NCBI RefSeq assembly: GCF_003999995.1
Contig: NZ_RJAD01000001.1
Span: forward strand, 682,001-746,000
Origin: Microbacterium sulfonylureivorans
GTDB taxonomy: Bacteria; Actinomycetota; Actinomycetes; Actinomycetales; Microbacteriaceae
DNA: 64,000 nt
Reading direction: 5' to 3'
Program-made: the position numbers and the translations under genes
Notes under the pieces: generated by a model
Database searches by the model: none
What the model was told of the DNA's origin: nothing
Seen by the model: the letters and a program-made list of their open reading frames with translations, nothing else
In this document: positions 1 to 8,756 of the stretch, in pieces
How the letters are laid out: every line of letters begins with the position of its first letter
How positions within the stretch are numbered: the stretch's first letter is position 1

Positions 1-2151
1 GAGCAGCGCGGCGGTCGCCTCCGCTGCGTCGGCGAAGTCGGATGCCGCGACCCTCGCGTCGCGGTCGCGCTCGACGCGTCGCGCGGCGTCGCCTGCCGTC
101 TCGGCCGCGCTCAGGGCGTCGATGAGCGCTGCGGCGAGGCGACGCCGACCTGTCGCTTCGGCGATGCGCGCCGCGACGGTGTCGAACCCGCCCCGGGCGT
201 CGTCGACGGCGATGCGAGCGGACTCGGCACGCGCGGCGAGTCCGGCGAGCCGTTCGCGCAGCGCCGCGAGCCGCGCGGCCAGCGCCTCGCGCTCCGCGCG
301 CGCGTCGGCCTCGGCGACGACGAGCGCATCACGCCGCGTCGTCAGCCGGTCGCGGAGCGCGGCGGCCTCGGTCGCCGTGGCAACGGCGGCCTCGGCGCTC
401 GCGAGCGCCGTCGTCAGGGCGGCGACCTGTTCGCCGCCGGCGCGCGCCGCCGCCGCGGTGAGTTCTTCGCGCGAGGCCGTCGCCCGCGCATTGGCCGCGG
501 ACTCCACCGCCGCCGCCGCGTCGCGGAGCGCCTCGGCCTCGGCTACCTGGTCGTCGGAGACGGGGTCGTCCGACGACGGCGCAGGAGACGGGTGAGTCGT
601 CGAACCGCACACGACGCACGGATCGCCGTCGACCAGGCCGGCCGCCAGCTCTCCCGCGTGACCTGCGATCCGGCGCCGGAGAAGGTCGGTGACGAGGCGC
701 CGCGCGGCGTCGTGCTCGGCGCCGGCGGCGAGATAGGCGGCGTCGGCGTCGCGCGCGGCGACACGCAGTCTCTCGGCGTCACGGGCTGCGGCGAGCCGGT
801 GGGCGATCTCGTCGCGGTGGGCGATCGCGGCATCCGCCCCGCCTGCGGCGCCCTGTGCGGCGGCGAGCTCGATCTCGAGCTCGGCCAGACGTGCGGGAAA
901 GGCGTCGCGGACGACATCGAGCCCGGCGAGCAGCTCATCGAACTCCGCCTCCTGCGCAGCCCCGGCGGCGAGCTCGTCGACGGTGCGGGCGAGGTCGCGT
1001 TCGCGAGTCTCGGCGGCCGCCCACACCGCCACGTCGCCGGTGAGCCGCTCGACGAGCGATTCCAGCTCGGCGCGGACGGGCGCATCGCCGCCGGTGTGGG
1101 CACGCCACGCGTCGGCGGCGCGCAGTACGCCGTCTTCGGCTCGGTTCTGCGCGGCGAGGGCATCGGCAGCGGACTCGATCGGCGTGCGGAGCGCCTCTGC
1201 GGCGATCGCGCGGGCGAGCGTCACGCGATCGGCGGCGATGCCCGGCTCCGCGTCTTCCACTGCGGCCAGCGCCGCCCGGGAGCGAGTCCGCTGGTCGTGC
1301 TTCTCACGCAGCGTCCTCGCGGCCGCATGGGATGCCTCGGCCGCCCGGTGCGAGGCGTCCGCCTCGTCGCGCTCGCGCTGCAGCGTCTCGACGCGGTACT
1401 GCGCTCGTTTCACGCCGAGGTCTGCGGAATCGAGACGTGAGGCGATCGACGGTTCGCCCTCGACCGCGCCCTCGAGACCCTCGGCTGCGAGCAGTCGCTC
1501 GGCCTCTCCGAGGAGCAGCGCGACACCGTCGCCCGCGGATGCAAGGTCTCGCTCGGCGTCCTTTCGGCGCTGCTCGAGGGCCGCCTGGTAGCCCTCGTAG
1601 GTGCGGGTGCCGAAGAGTCGCCGGAGCAGCTTCTGCCGGTCGTCGTTCTTCGCGAGCAGAAACTCGGCGAAGCGGTTCTGGGCGAGGAGGATGACCTGCA
1701 GGAATTGCTGCTGGCTCAGCCCCAGGATCTCGTCGAGCTCTCGCGCGACGTCGACCGGTCGCGCGGCACGGCCGATCCAGTCGCCGTCGACGAGCTCGTC
1801 GAGCTGCGCCCGGTGCGGCTCGGTCGTCATGCCCGTGCCCCGCTGCTTGGGCCGCTCATACTCAGGCGACCTCGTCACGCGCCATCGGCGGCCGGTGGCG
1901 CTGAACTCGACGCTCACGCTCGTGGGGTCTTCGGGCGCGCAGTGGTCGCTGCGCAGCCGCCGCTCGGACCCGTCGTAGCGCGGCACGCCGCCGTACAGAC
2001 CGAACGTGACGCCGTCGAGCACGCTCGACTTGCCCGCGCCGGTTCGGCCAGCGATGAGGAAGATGCCGTCGTCGGCGAACGCGTCGAAGTCGACGACCTG
2101 CCGTTCGCGGAACGGGCCGAAGCCGGTCAGCTCGAGCCGGTGGAGCCTCAC
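1..2151 (-). CDS. sbcC: Exonuclease SbcCD subunit C (SMC-like ATPase), partial at the window edge
   Basis: This is the N-terminal ~717 residues of SbcC, the ATPase partner of SbcD in the nuclease that opens hairpin and blocked DNA ends. The gene runs off the left edge, so the C-terminal Walker B/signature half is missing. Residues about 1-40 form the ATPase core start, with a Walker A of the form GRTGAGKSS near residue 35 followed by VLDGVTFGLYGG. The rest is Ala/Glu/Arg-rich and heptad-like, as expected for the long SMC coiled coil. It starts with GTG overlapping the sbcD stop by four bases (GTGA), so the two are translationally coupled. The family assignment rests on the Walker A context and on the neighbour. 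Confidence 0.9.
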   Translation of the reverse strand, partial: MRLHRLELTGFGPFRERQVVDFDAFADDGIFLIAGRTGAGKSSVLDGVTFGLYGGVPRYDGSERRLRSDHCAPEDPTSVSVEFSATGRRWRVTRSPEYERPKQRGTGMTTEPHRAQLDELVDGDWIGRAARPVDVARELDEILGLSQQQFLQVILLAQNRFAEFLLAKNDDRQKLLRRLFGTRTYEGYQAALEQRRKDAERDLASAGDGVALLLGEAERLLAAEGLEGAVEGEPSIASRLDSADLGVKRAQYRVETLQRERDEADASHRAAEASHAAARTLREKHDQRTRSRAALAAVEDAEPGIAADRVTLARAIAAEALRTPIESAADALAAQNRAEDGVLRAADAWRAHTGGDAPVRAELESLVERLTGDVAVWAAAETRERDLARTVDELAAGAAQEAEFDELLAGLDVVRDAFPARLAELEIELAAAQGAAGGADAAIAHRDEIAHRLAAARDAERLRVAARDADAAYLAAGAEHDAARRLVTDLLRRRIAGHAGELAAGLVDGDPCVVCGSTTHPSPAPSSDDPVSDDQVAEAEALRDAAAAVESAANARATASREELTAAAARAGGEQVAALTTALASAEAAVATATEAAALRDRLTTRRDALVVAEADARAEREALAARLAALRERLAGLAARAESARIAVDDARGGFDTVAARIAEATGRRRLAAALIDALSAAETAGDAARRVERDRDARVAASDFADAAEATAALL

Positions 2152-3302
2152 GCCGTCGCCTCCACCAGCGACCGCTCGTCGATCACGTCGCGGATGACCT
2201 CGGCCTCGCGCTCGGATGCCCCTTCGCCGTCGCGCACGTGCCCGAGGAACGCGTCGACGAGCTCGGCGTCGGACCGTGCCTGCCGCACCCGGCGGGCATA
2301 CGTGAGTCCGTCGTCGCCGCGCGCGCCCTCGGGCGTGTGCAGGACCGTCGCGCAGAACGGGAAACGGGCCTGGAGCCGGCGCATGGGATCGGACTGCGGG
2401 GTGGAGTCGGTGTACTGCGCGCACACCCATGCGTCGGCGGCGTGGGCGAACCGCTCGTCGGCGATCAGGTCGTCGAGGGCGCCGCGGATCGTCACCAGCC
2501 GGCGGGGCACCGGGAGGTCGAGCCACTCCGCTGCCGCGAACCCGTCGGCGTCGAGCTCGACGAGCCACGACCCCCGCGGCTTGTCGGCCTCGCCGAAGCT
2601 GTAGTGCAGCGGAGCTCCTGCGTAGCGGACCCGGTCGGAGAGTCTCTGCCGGCCGTGGATGTGCCCCAGCGCGACGTAGTCGGGACCGTCGAACGCCGAG
2701 ATCGGCACGACGTCGAGACTGCCCTGCCGGATCTCGCGCTCGACGCCGGGGGTGGCATCCACTCCCGCGGCGAAGCAGTGGGCGATCGCGACCGATCGGC
2801 CTCCGCGCCGGGCCGCGTCGGCCCGCACCAGCCCCATCGCGTGCTCCATCGTGAGGCGCTGCGAGCGCAGACCGGCGTCGGGCCAGAGGTGGCGCACGAG
2901 CGCGGGCTCGAGGAACGGGATGCCGTAGAAGTGGACCGGCCCGTGCTCGTCGTCGAGGGTTATCGGGGTGCCGGTCGCGAGCGGATCGGTGACCACGTGG
3001 ATGCCGTCGCGCAGCAGCGACGACTGGAACCCGAGACGCGCGGCGGAGTCGTGGTTGCCGCTCGTGACGATGACGGCGGCGCCGGCGCTGGAGAGGGCGC
3101 CGAGGGTCTCGGTGAGCACCGCGTAGCAGGCGGCGGCGGGCGCCGCGGAGTCGAACACATCGCCGGCGACGATCACGGCGTCGACCTCGTTCCCGCGCAC
3201 CTGATCGACGAGGGCGCCGAGCACGCCGCGGAGCGCATCGAGCGTGGCGTGGCCGTGGAACGACCGCCCGATGTGCCAGTCCGAGGTGTGCAGGATCCGC
3301 AT
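2148..3302 (-). CDS. sbcD: Exonuclease SbcCD subunit D (Mre11-type phosphoesterase)
   Basis: A 384-residue metallophosphoesterase, the nuclease subunit of SbcCD in DNA end processing and palindrome cleavage. All phosphoesterase motifs are visible: HTSDWHIG (residues 5-12), GDVFD (47-51), GNHD (82-85), a histidine in VAIAHCF, and GHIHGRQ. The ATG at MRILHTSD was chosen because that is where the family begins; the in-frame extension upstream has no homologous look. The stop overlaps the sbcC GTG, giving the usual sbcDC operon order. The length is normal for the family. Confidence 0.96.
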   Translation of the reverse strand: MRILHTSDWHIGRSFHGHATLDALRGVLGALVDQVRGNEVDAVIVAGDVFDSAAPAAACYAVLTETLGALSSAGAAVIVTSGNHDSAARLGFQSSLLRDGIHVVTDPLATGTPITLDDEHGPVHFYGIPFLEPALVRHLWPDAGLRSQRLTMEHAMGLVRADAARRGGRSVAIAHCFAAGVDATPGVEREIRQGSLDVVPISAFDGPDYVALGHIHGRQRLSDRVRYAGAPLHYSFGEADKPRGSWLVELDADGFAAAEWLDLPVPRRLVTIRGALDDLIADERFAHAADAWVCAQYTDSTPQSDPMRRLQARFPFCATVLHTPEGARGDDGLTYARRVRQARSDAELVDAFLGHVRDGEGASEREAEVIRDVIDERSLVEATA

Positions 3303-3396
3303 GCTCACACCGTACGTTCGCCTGCCGACATCCGGGCCGAGGCAGGCCGCGAGGGGCCGAGCGGATGCCACCTCCACCAGGGGCTACCCTGCTGGC

Positions 3397-3870
3397 ATGG
3401 CCTTGCCCGAGGTGTGCGTCGTGTACCTGATGCGCACCGGCGCGAGCGGCCTCGAGGTGCTCCTCGGAGACAAGCGGACCGGTCTGGGACGGGGGAAGAT
3501 CGTCGGCATCGGCGGCAAGCTCGACCGGGACGAGACGCCGCGGCACGCCGCGGTGCGCGAGGTCTTCGAGGAGATCGGCGTGCAGGTCGAGGCATCCGAT
3601 CTCCGCGAAGCGGGCGTGATCGACTACCACTTCCCCACGCGCCCCGCGTGGTCGCAGCGGTCGACGGTCTTCGTGTGCCGCCGCTGGCTCGGCGAGCCCG
3701 TCGAGACGGACGAGATCACCCCGCGGTGGTACACCCTGGCCGACGTCCCGTACGCCCGCATGTGGGACGACGCGGCGCGCTGGCTCCCCGGCGTGTTGCG
3801 CGGCGGGACGGTCGACGCGCGCTTCACGTTCGGCCCCGACCTCTCGACGGTCGTGCTGGAGGCCAGCTGA
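3397..3870 (+). CDS. NUDIX hydrolase, MutT/MTH1-like
   Basis: A 157-residue NUDIX pyrophosphohydrolase. The box G-x5-E-x7-REVFEEIGV is complete, beginning at GGKLDRDE around residue 39, so metal binding and catalysis should be intact. The segment before it (GRGKIVGIGGK) resembles the MTH1/8-oxo-dGTPase style of NUDIX protein, which suggests hydrolysis of oxidised purine nucleoside triphosphates; the substrate is inference. It is divergent from sbcD with about 95 bases between the starts, so the two may share a promoter region. A genome-maintenance role would fit that neighbour. Confidence 0.9.
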   Translation: MALPEVCVVYLMRTGASGLEVLLGDKRTGLGRGKIVGIGGKLDRDETPRHAAVREVFEEIGVQVEASDLREAGVIDYHFPTRPAWSQRSTVFVCRRWLGEPVETDEITPRWYTLADVPYARMWDDAARWLPGVLRGGTVDARFTFGPDLSTVVLEAS

Positions 3871-3934
3871 GCGGTTGCCGCCTCACCGCCGCGTGTGCCG
3901 CGCCGCGGGGCGCCGGGCGGACGTATCGTGGACT

Positions 3935-4492
3935 ATGGCGCCCTCTTCGGAACCCGCCCCCCGATCCACCGTCGTGGCACTCGTGGGCGCGGACAGCGAG
4001 CCGCTGCTGAGCGGCCTCTCGGACGTGCCGGCCGTCCGCGCGCTGTCGCTGCGCGAGGCCGAGCCCGCCGCCGCGACCCGCGCGGTGGCCTCGGCATCCT
4101 GCCCCTACGTCGTCCACGACGCCGACCCCCTCGAGCACGTCGCCGCAGCGTGGGTCGAGCTCTACGAGGAGAAGGCGACGCTGGGCACCCTCGAGGTGGA
4201 GGTCGAGACGCTCCTCGGCCTGTTCGCCGCAGGAGACGCCGTCATGCCGGACTACTACGTGGTGGTCGGACCGGAGTCGATCGAGGGCACCTGGCGGCAC
4301 TGGTGGCTCGGAGCCCTGGCGCACCGGGCGCCGTCGCGGGTGCTGCCCGTCGAAGCGTCCGGAGCGGCCCTCCGCGCCCGGCTGCGTGCGCTTCCGTCGT
4401 CGCGTCCGTGGCCGGACCCGGCCTGGCTGCGGCGGGTGCAGTTCGACATCCCCGACCGGATCGGGCTGCGCGATCAGTCCGGAGCGGCCTGA
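3935..4492 (+). CDS. Conserved hypothetical protein
   Basis: A 185-residue soluble protein with no domain I recognise. It reads as alternating hydrophobic and acidic segments (STVVALVGAD near the start, then AAWVELYEEKATLGTLEVEVE and MPDYYVVVGPE) with a Trp-rich GTWRHWWLG stretch in the middle. The ATG was taken after an upstream in-frame extension of poor quality. Four bases separate its stop from the GTG of the alpha/beta hydrolase downstream, so the two are probably one transcription unit. No signal peptide or membrane segment is visible. Confidence 0.75.
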   Translation: MAPSSEPAPRSTVVALVGADSEPLLSGLSDVPAVRALSLREAEPAAATRAVASASCPYVVHDADPLEHVAAAWVELYEEKATLGTLEVEVETLLGLFAAGDAVMPDYYVVVGPESIEGTWRHWWLGALAHRAPSRVLPVEASGAALRARLRALPSSRPWPDPAWLRRVQFDIPDRIGLRDQSGAA

Positions 4493-4496
4493 CGGG

Positions 4497-5231
4497 GTGG
4501 CGCCCACGCACGACTTCACGTTCGCCGGCGCGACGCTCGTCGTCGAGCGCCGCGGCGTGGGCGAGCCGGTGTTCGTCGTCATCCACGGGATCGGCATGGG
4601 CCGCGGCGTCTTCGGCGACCTCACGGCTCACCTCGACGACGATGCCCAGGTCATCGCCGTGGATCTGCCGGGCTACGGGGAGGCACCGGAGCCGCGGCGC
4701 GTCCTCACCATGGAGCGCACCGCCGACCTGGTGGCGGCCTTTCTCGACGCCCACGTCCGCACTCCGGCGGTGGTGATCGGGCACTCGATGGGTGCGCAGA
4801 TCGCGCTCGAGGTCGCCGCCCGGCATCCCGAGACCGTCGCCGCGCTCGTCCTCGTCGGTCCCACGATCGACCCGGCCGCGCGCTCCGCCCCGAGGCAGAT
4901 CTCGCGCCTGCTGCGCGACCTCGCCGTCGAGAGCCCGCGGGTCATCGCCCTCGGTGCCCGCGAGTACGTCCGGGCAGGGCCTCGACTGCGGGCCAAATTC
5001 CGCGCGATGCTCGCCCACCGTCCCGAGGATGTGCTCCCCCGGGTGTCGGCGCCGACCCTCGTGCTGCGCGGCGAGGACGACGTGGTCGCGCCGCGCGCGT
5101 GGTGCGAGAGCATCGTCGCGGCCATGCCCGATGCGCGGCTCGCGGAGGTCGCCGGCCACGGCCACGAGACGATGATCCGGGATGCCGCGCCCGCCGCCGC
5201 GCTCATCGCGGAGTTCGTCCGGGGACGCTGA
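4497..5231 (+). CDS. Alpha/beta-fold hydrolase
   Basis: A 244-residue alpha/beta hydrolase starting at GTG. The oxyanion region HGIGMG (residues 30-35), the nucleophile elbow GHSMG (Ser97), an acidic residue after the strand LVLRGEDDVV, and the catalytic histidine in GHGHET near the C-terminus are all present. No signal peptide is seen, so it should be cytoplasmic. Substrate is not predictable; the family covers esterases, peptidases and lactonases. The GTG lies four bases after the stop of the hypothetical upstream gene, which suggests co-expression. Confidence 0.88.
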   Translation: MAPTHDFTFAGATLVVERRGVGEPVFVVIHGIGMGRGVFGDLTAHLDDDAQVIAVDLPGYGEAPEPRRVLTMERTADLVAAFLDAHVRTPAVVIGHSMGAQIALEVAARHPETVAALVLVGPTIDPAARSAPRQISRLLRDLAVESPRVIALGAREYVRAGPRLRAKFRAMLAHRPEDVLPRVSAPTLVLRGEDDVVAPRAWCESIVAAMPDARLAEVAGHGHETMIRDAAPAAALIAEFVRGR

Positions 5232-5330
5232 CGACTGCCGCCTTCGAGCGGATTCCTGCCACCTCCGCTCCACCCGAGAATGTCGGAGCCCCCGCCTACG
5301 TTGAAGTCATCGGAACCAACGGAGGAAACA

Positions 5331-5564
5331 ATGCTCTCGCTCGTCACCGCCGCCGAACAGCAGTACCGCCACGAGACCCTGTGGCGTGACCGCGAACTCG
5401 CCCTGCTCGCCTCGATCCGCGATCGCCGCGCATCGGAGGCCGCCGCGCGAGCCGCAGCCGCCGCTCCCGCGACAGCACGCCCGCAGCGTGCAGTGTGGGC
5501 AAGGCCGATCGGCGCGCACTTCTCGCAGGCCGACTCCTGCACCACATCCTGCGCCGTCGCCTGA
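5331..5564 (+). CDS. Small conserved-looking hypothetical protein
   Basis: A 77-residue basic protein preceded by a good ribosome binding site (GGAGG, about 6 bases before the ATG) and followed at once by a strong terminator, so it is very probably real. The N-terminal half is helical and charged (YRHETLWRDRELALLASIRDRR), then an alanine-rich linker, then a tail ending in a Ser/Cys/Thr pattern with two cysteines. No known domain is recognised. Confidence 0.7.
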   Translation: MLSLVTAAEQQYRHETLWRDRELALLASIRDRRASEAAARAAAAAPATARPQRAVWARPIGAHFSQADSCTTSCAVA

Positions 5565-5569
5565 CGCCA

Positions 5570-5601
5570 CGCTGCCCGCCCCCGTAAGAGGGCGGGCAGC
5601 G
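5570..5601 (+). terminator. Intrinsic terminator after the 77-residue protein
   Basis: An 11-bp perfect GC-rich stem (5570-5580 with 5591-5601) closes a 10-base loop five bases after the stop codon. There is no long T-run on the + strand, which is common in high-GC actinobacteria. It also lies just downstream of the convergent gene ending at 5620, so it may serve both. Confidence 0.75.
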
Positions 5602-5619
5602 GTGTCTCGGGGGAGCGCC

Positions 5620-6090
5620 TCAGGGGTGATCCGGCGCAGCCGCGTCGCCGGTCGATATCTGACGCGCCAACTCCTCGACCTCGTCGTCGGGCAGGGCGAT
5701 GCCGGACTGCTCGAGGCGCTGAGCCAGCACCTCCGCGATGCGGGACACCGATTCGGTGCCGACGTCGGCACGGGTCTGAGCCGCGATCCCCGACACCTTC
5801 TCGATCGCCGACGCGTCGTTCTGCGACATGGCCGGAAGGCGCTGCTCCTGCTCCGTGCCGAGCCCACCGGGCTCGCGCTGGGCCTGACCGGCCGTGAGCG
5901 TCTCGCGACCCTGGTCCTGGCCGTGATGGTCCGATTCGTCCTCGACGACGCCGATCCCGACGGCCTGGTGACTCGGCTCGGTCGCCGCCGCCGGAGCGGG
6001 GTCGGACGTCGGAGCTTCCGCGGTCGACGGTGCGGGACCCGCGGGATCGTTCACGCCGGGCTGCTCGGACTCGTTCTCTGCGGCGCTCAT
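5620..6090 (-). CDS. Hypothetical acidic protein, largely disordered N-terminus
   Basis: A 156-residue protein. Residues 1-85 are low-complexity (Ala/Pro/Glu/Ser/Thr/Gln rich) and look disordered. Residues 90-145 are predicted helical (IEKVSGIAAQTRADVG, VSRIAEVLAQRLEQSG, DEVEELARQI). A strong AGGAGG lies 7 bases upstream of the ATG. The ATG overlaps by one base the stop of the gene upstream (TGATG), so the pair is translationally coupled. The function is unknown. Confidence 0.7.
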   Translation of the reverse strand: MSAAENESEQPGVNDPAGPAPSTAEAPTSDPAPAAATEPSHQAVGIGVVEDESDHHGQDQGRETLTAGQAQREPGGLGTEQEQRLPAMSQNDASAIEKVSGIAAQTRADVGTESVSRIAEVLAQRLEQSGIALPDDEVEELARQISTGDAAAPDHP

Positions 6091-6317
6091 CACGGCTCCT
6101 CCTCGCCTCGCTCTGTGGACAGCCCCATGTCGGGGTCGGCGCCCTGTCGCGCCGCCTCACCCTCGACGGGGTCGTCGGGCCGCAGCGCGGCGTCGGTCAT
6201 GAGCATCGCGGCATCGGCGGCCTCCGCGTCGCGCTCTGCGGTCTCGGTGTCGTCGACCTCGTCCCATCCACCGGGCGGGTCGGCGTCGATCACTCCATCG
6301 GGCAGCTCACGGTCCAT
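6090..6317 (-). CDS. Hypothetical small acidic protein
   Basis: A 75-residue, strongly acidic protein with many Asp, Glu and Ala residues and no hydrophobic segment. A GAGGAG ribosome binding site precedes the ATG. It is the first gene of a two-gene unit with the 156-residue acidic protein, with overlapping stop and start. I recognise no family; the composition suggests an intrinsically disordered protein, possibly stress-related, which is only inference. Confidence 0.65.
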   Translation of the reverse strand: MDRELPDGVIDADPPGGWDEVDDTETAERDAEAADAAMLMTDAALRPDDPVEGEAARQGADPDMGLSTERGEEEP

Positions 6318-6388
6318 GAGTCGCTCCTCTCGTCATGCTCCACCCTCGTGCCGCAGGTCGCGCGGCGTGAGGGGGTTGACAACGACAG

Positions 6389-6838
6389 TCAGTGACGCTC
6401 GACGGCGGATGCCCCGGCGGAGCCCGCCACCGCGGGCTGGGACGCCGCTCGATCACGGGCCACGGCGTCGCCGAGCATCTGTCCGCCGCTGCGCATGAGA
6501 GCACGACGCCATGGAAGCATCCCCTCGATCTCGATCTGGATCGACATCGACAGGAGCGTCCGGATGAGCACGATGATGCCCAGGATCAGCGCGTCCTCCA
6601 GCGACGGCTTCGACGTGATGGTGCGGATGAGGTCGGCGGCCACGAGGACTTCCAGGCCGAGCAGGATCGCCGCGCCGAGCGTCGTGCGCAGCACCGTGAA
6701 CGCGGCGGCCCCGCCTTCGTGGCGGGTCAGAGATCGCGCGGCGAGCACCACCGCGATCGTGAACCCGACGATCATGGCCGCCGCGCCGACGGCTTCGAAG
6801 GCCACGGCGACCGCGGTGAACACCTCTTCCATGTGCAC
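6389..6838 (-). CDS. DUF1622 family membrane protein
   Basis: A 149-residue membrane protein with three hydrophobic segments (about residues 10-35, 48-70 and 82-100) and a soluble C-terminal tail. The pattern LEVLVAADLIRTIT followed by LGIIVLIRTLLS is typical of DUF1622. Function is unknown in the family. The start is GTG at 6838 or the ATG two codons later; a TATGCT-like -10 hexamer seven bases upstream of the GTG suggests a leaderless transcript. Confidence 0.85.
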   Translation of the reverse strand: MHMEEVFTAVAVAFEAVGAAAMIVGFTIAVVLAARSLTRHEGGAAAFTVLRTTLGAAILLGLEVLVAADLIRTITSKPSLEDALILGIIVLIRTLLSMSIQIEIEGMLPWRRALMRSGGQMLGDAVARDRAASQPAVAGSAGASAVERH

Positions 6839-6873
6839 GCGGCCAGCATAGGGCCGCGGTGCTCGTGGGAACG

Positions 6874-7173
6874 CTAGGCGGACCGGCGCCCGCCGAGGAT
6901 GCCTTCGCGGCCGGGGTTCGCCGCGAACCAGTCGGCGACGTACCAGCAGACGGGGATCACGGTGCGACCGCCGCTGCGCTCGAGGTCGGCGACTGCGAGA
7001 TCCACCAGTTCGCCCGCGTACCCGTGGCCGCGGAAGCTGGGCACGGTGTACGCGCGGGTCATCGCGACGCTGCGACCGTCGTCGCGGTAGTCGAGGACGC
7101 TCACCAGGTCGTCGCCGCGATGCAGCGTGTAGCGCGAGGCATCCGATTCGTGTGTGAAGCGCAGCTCAGTCAC
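6874..7173 (-). CDS. Small GNAT N-acetyltransferase (NATD1/YidJ-like)
   Basis: A 99-residue acetyltransferase of the short GNAT type. The acetyl-CoA loop is visible as VPSFRGHGYAGELVDLA (around residues 42-58), followed by a helix and the strand VIPVCWYVADWFAANP that is typical of this small family. The start is GTG. These proteins are cytoplasmic and their substrates are generally unknown. It sits alone, between the DUF1622 gene and the glycosidase operon. Confidence 0.88.
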   Translation of the reverse strand: MTELRFTHESDASRYTLHRGDDLVSVLDYRDDGRSVAMTRAYTVPSFRGHGYAGELVDLAVADLERSGGRTVIPVCWYVADWFAANPGREGILGGRRSA

Positions 7174-7301
7174 CCCGACAGGCTAAGCCCGGTCTCCCCC
7201 ACCGGGGCGCGCGCGGCCGGGATGTCGCGGCGTTCGTCCGGCGACCTCCCGGCCCGCGCTCAGGTGCCCGGGAGCTGCGCGGAGCATCCCCTCCCCGACG
7301 C

Positions 7302-8756
7302 TCAGGCCGGAAGGACGCCCGTCCGGGCGAGCTCGGCGTACCAGCGCCCGCTGTCCTTCACCGTGCGCTCGAAGGTGTCGAAATCGACGCGGACGATGCC
7401 GAACCGCTTGGCGTAGCCGTAGCCCCACTCGAAGTTGTCGAGGAGCGACCACACGAAGTACCCGCGCAGGTCGACGCCCCGCTCGATCGCCCGGTGCGCC
7501 GCAGTGAAGTGACGGCGCAGGTAGTCGAGGCGCTCGGGATCGGGCACCGTCCCGTCCGCCGCCACCACGTCGTCGAACGCCGCGCCGTTCTCGGTCACCA
7601 TGAGCGGCTGATCGGGGAACTGATCCGTGAGCGAGAGGAGCAGCTCCTCGAGGCCCTCGGGCGCGATGTTCCAGCCCATCGCCGTGTACGGCCCCGGCTG
7701 CTCGACGAACTCGACCGCCTGATCACTGCCCGGCCAGGCCGTCCCGCCCGCCGCGCCCTTGTGGCCGTCGTTCATCTGCTTCGGCGAGACGCCGTCCCAC
7801 AGCCGCACGGTCGCGGTCGAGTAGTAGTTGACCCCGAGCACGTCGATCGGCTGATTGATCGACGCGAGGTCGCCGTCGTGGACGAACGACCAGTCGGTGA
7901 CGGATGCCGTGTCCTCGAGCAGGTCCGCGGGGTACTCGCCTTTCAGCAGGGGGTGGGTGAAGGCGCGGTTCGCGAGCCCGTCGATGCGTCTCATCGCCTC
8001 GGCCGCGCCGTCGCCGACACCCCGCAGGACGTGGAAGTTCAGCGTGATCGAGTAGTCGGGATCGCCGGTCGAGGTCGCACGCAGCGCCTGGACGGCGCGC
8101 CCGTGGGCGAGGTTGAGATGGTGCACGGCGGCGAGCGCGGCGGCCGGCTCATGGCGCCCCGGCGCGTGCCCGCCCTGGCCGTAGCCGAGATACGCCGAGC
8201 ACCACGGCTCGTTGAGGGTCGTCCAGGTGTGGACGCGGTCGCCCAGCGCCGCGCCCATCACCTCGGCGTAGCGCTCGAAGGCGTCGGCCGTCGCGCGCAC
8301 GGGCCAGCCTCCGGCATCCTCCAGCGTCTGCGGCAGGTCCCAGTGGTACAGCGTCGCGACCGGACGGATGCCGCGATCGAGCAGTCCGTCGACGAGTCGG
8401 GAGTAGAAGTCGATCCCTGCCTGGTTCACCTCGCCGGTGCCCGTGGGCATGATCCGCGGCCACGCGATCGAGAAGCGGTACGCGCCGAGCCCGAGGTCCT
8501 TCATGAGGTCGAGGTCGGCGTCGAGCCGATGATAGTGATCGCACGCGACGTCGCCGGTGTCGCCGTTCCAGACCTTGCCGGGGGTCTTGCTGAAGGTGTC
8601 CCAGATCGAAGGACCGCGGCCGTCCTCGTCGAAGGCTCCCTCGACCTGGTACGAGGCGGTCGCCGACCCGAACGTGAAGCCCGGGGGGAACGCGAGGCCT
8701 GCATCGCGGTAGTCCGGCGAGCCCTGGATCGCAGAGGGAGAGGTCACGGAGATCAT
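7302..8756 (-). CDS. GH1 beta-glucosidase (family 1 glycoside hydrolase)
   Basis: A 484-residue GH1 enzyme. The N-terminal [14 protein letters not shown], the acid/base in TLNEPW (about residue 180), NYYST, and the nucleophile in VTENGAA (about residue 385) followed by [13 protein letters not shown] are all present, so it should be an active retaining beta-glycosidase. There is no signal peptide, so it acts on imported sugar in the cytoplasm. Its ATG overlaps the alpha-xylosidase stop by four bases (ATGA). It is the last gene of the LacI-controlled operon. Next to an alpha-xylosidase, removal of glucose from debranched xyloglucan oligosaccharides is a reasonable role. Confidence 0.95.
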   Translation of the reverse strand: MISVTSPSAIQGSPDYRDAGLAFPPGFTFGSATASYQVEGAFDEDGRGPSIWDTFSKTPGKVWNGDTGDVACDHYHRLDADLDLMKDLGLGAYRFSIAWPRIMPTGTGEVNQAGIDFYSRLVDGLLDRGIRPVATLYHWDLPQTLEDAGGWPVRATADAFERYAEVMGAALGDRVHTWTTLNEPWCSAYLGYGQGGHAPGRHEPAAALAAVHHLNLAHGRAVQALRATSTGDPDYSITLNFHVLRGVGDGAAEAMRRIDGLANRAFTHPLLKGEYPADLLEDTASVTDWSFVHDGDLASINQPIDVLGVNYYSTATVRLWDGVSPKQMNDGHKGAAGGTAWPGSDQAVEFVEQPGPYTAMGWNIAPEGLEELLLSLTDQFPDQPLMVTENGAAFDDVVAADGTVPDPERLDYLRRHFTAAHRAIERGVDLRGYFVWSLLDNFEWGYGYAKRFGIVRVDFDTFERTVKDSGRWYAELARTGVLPA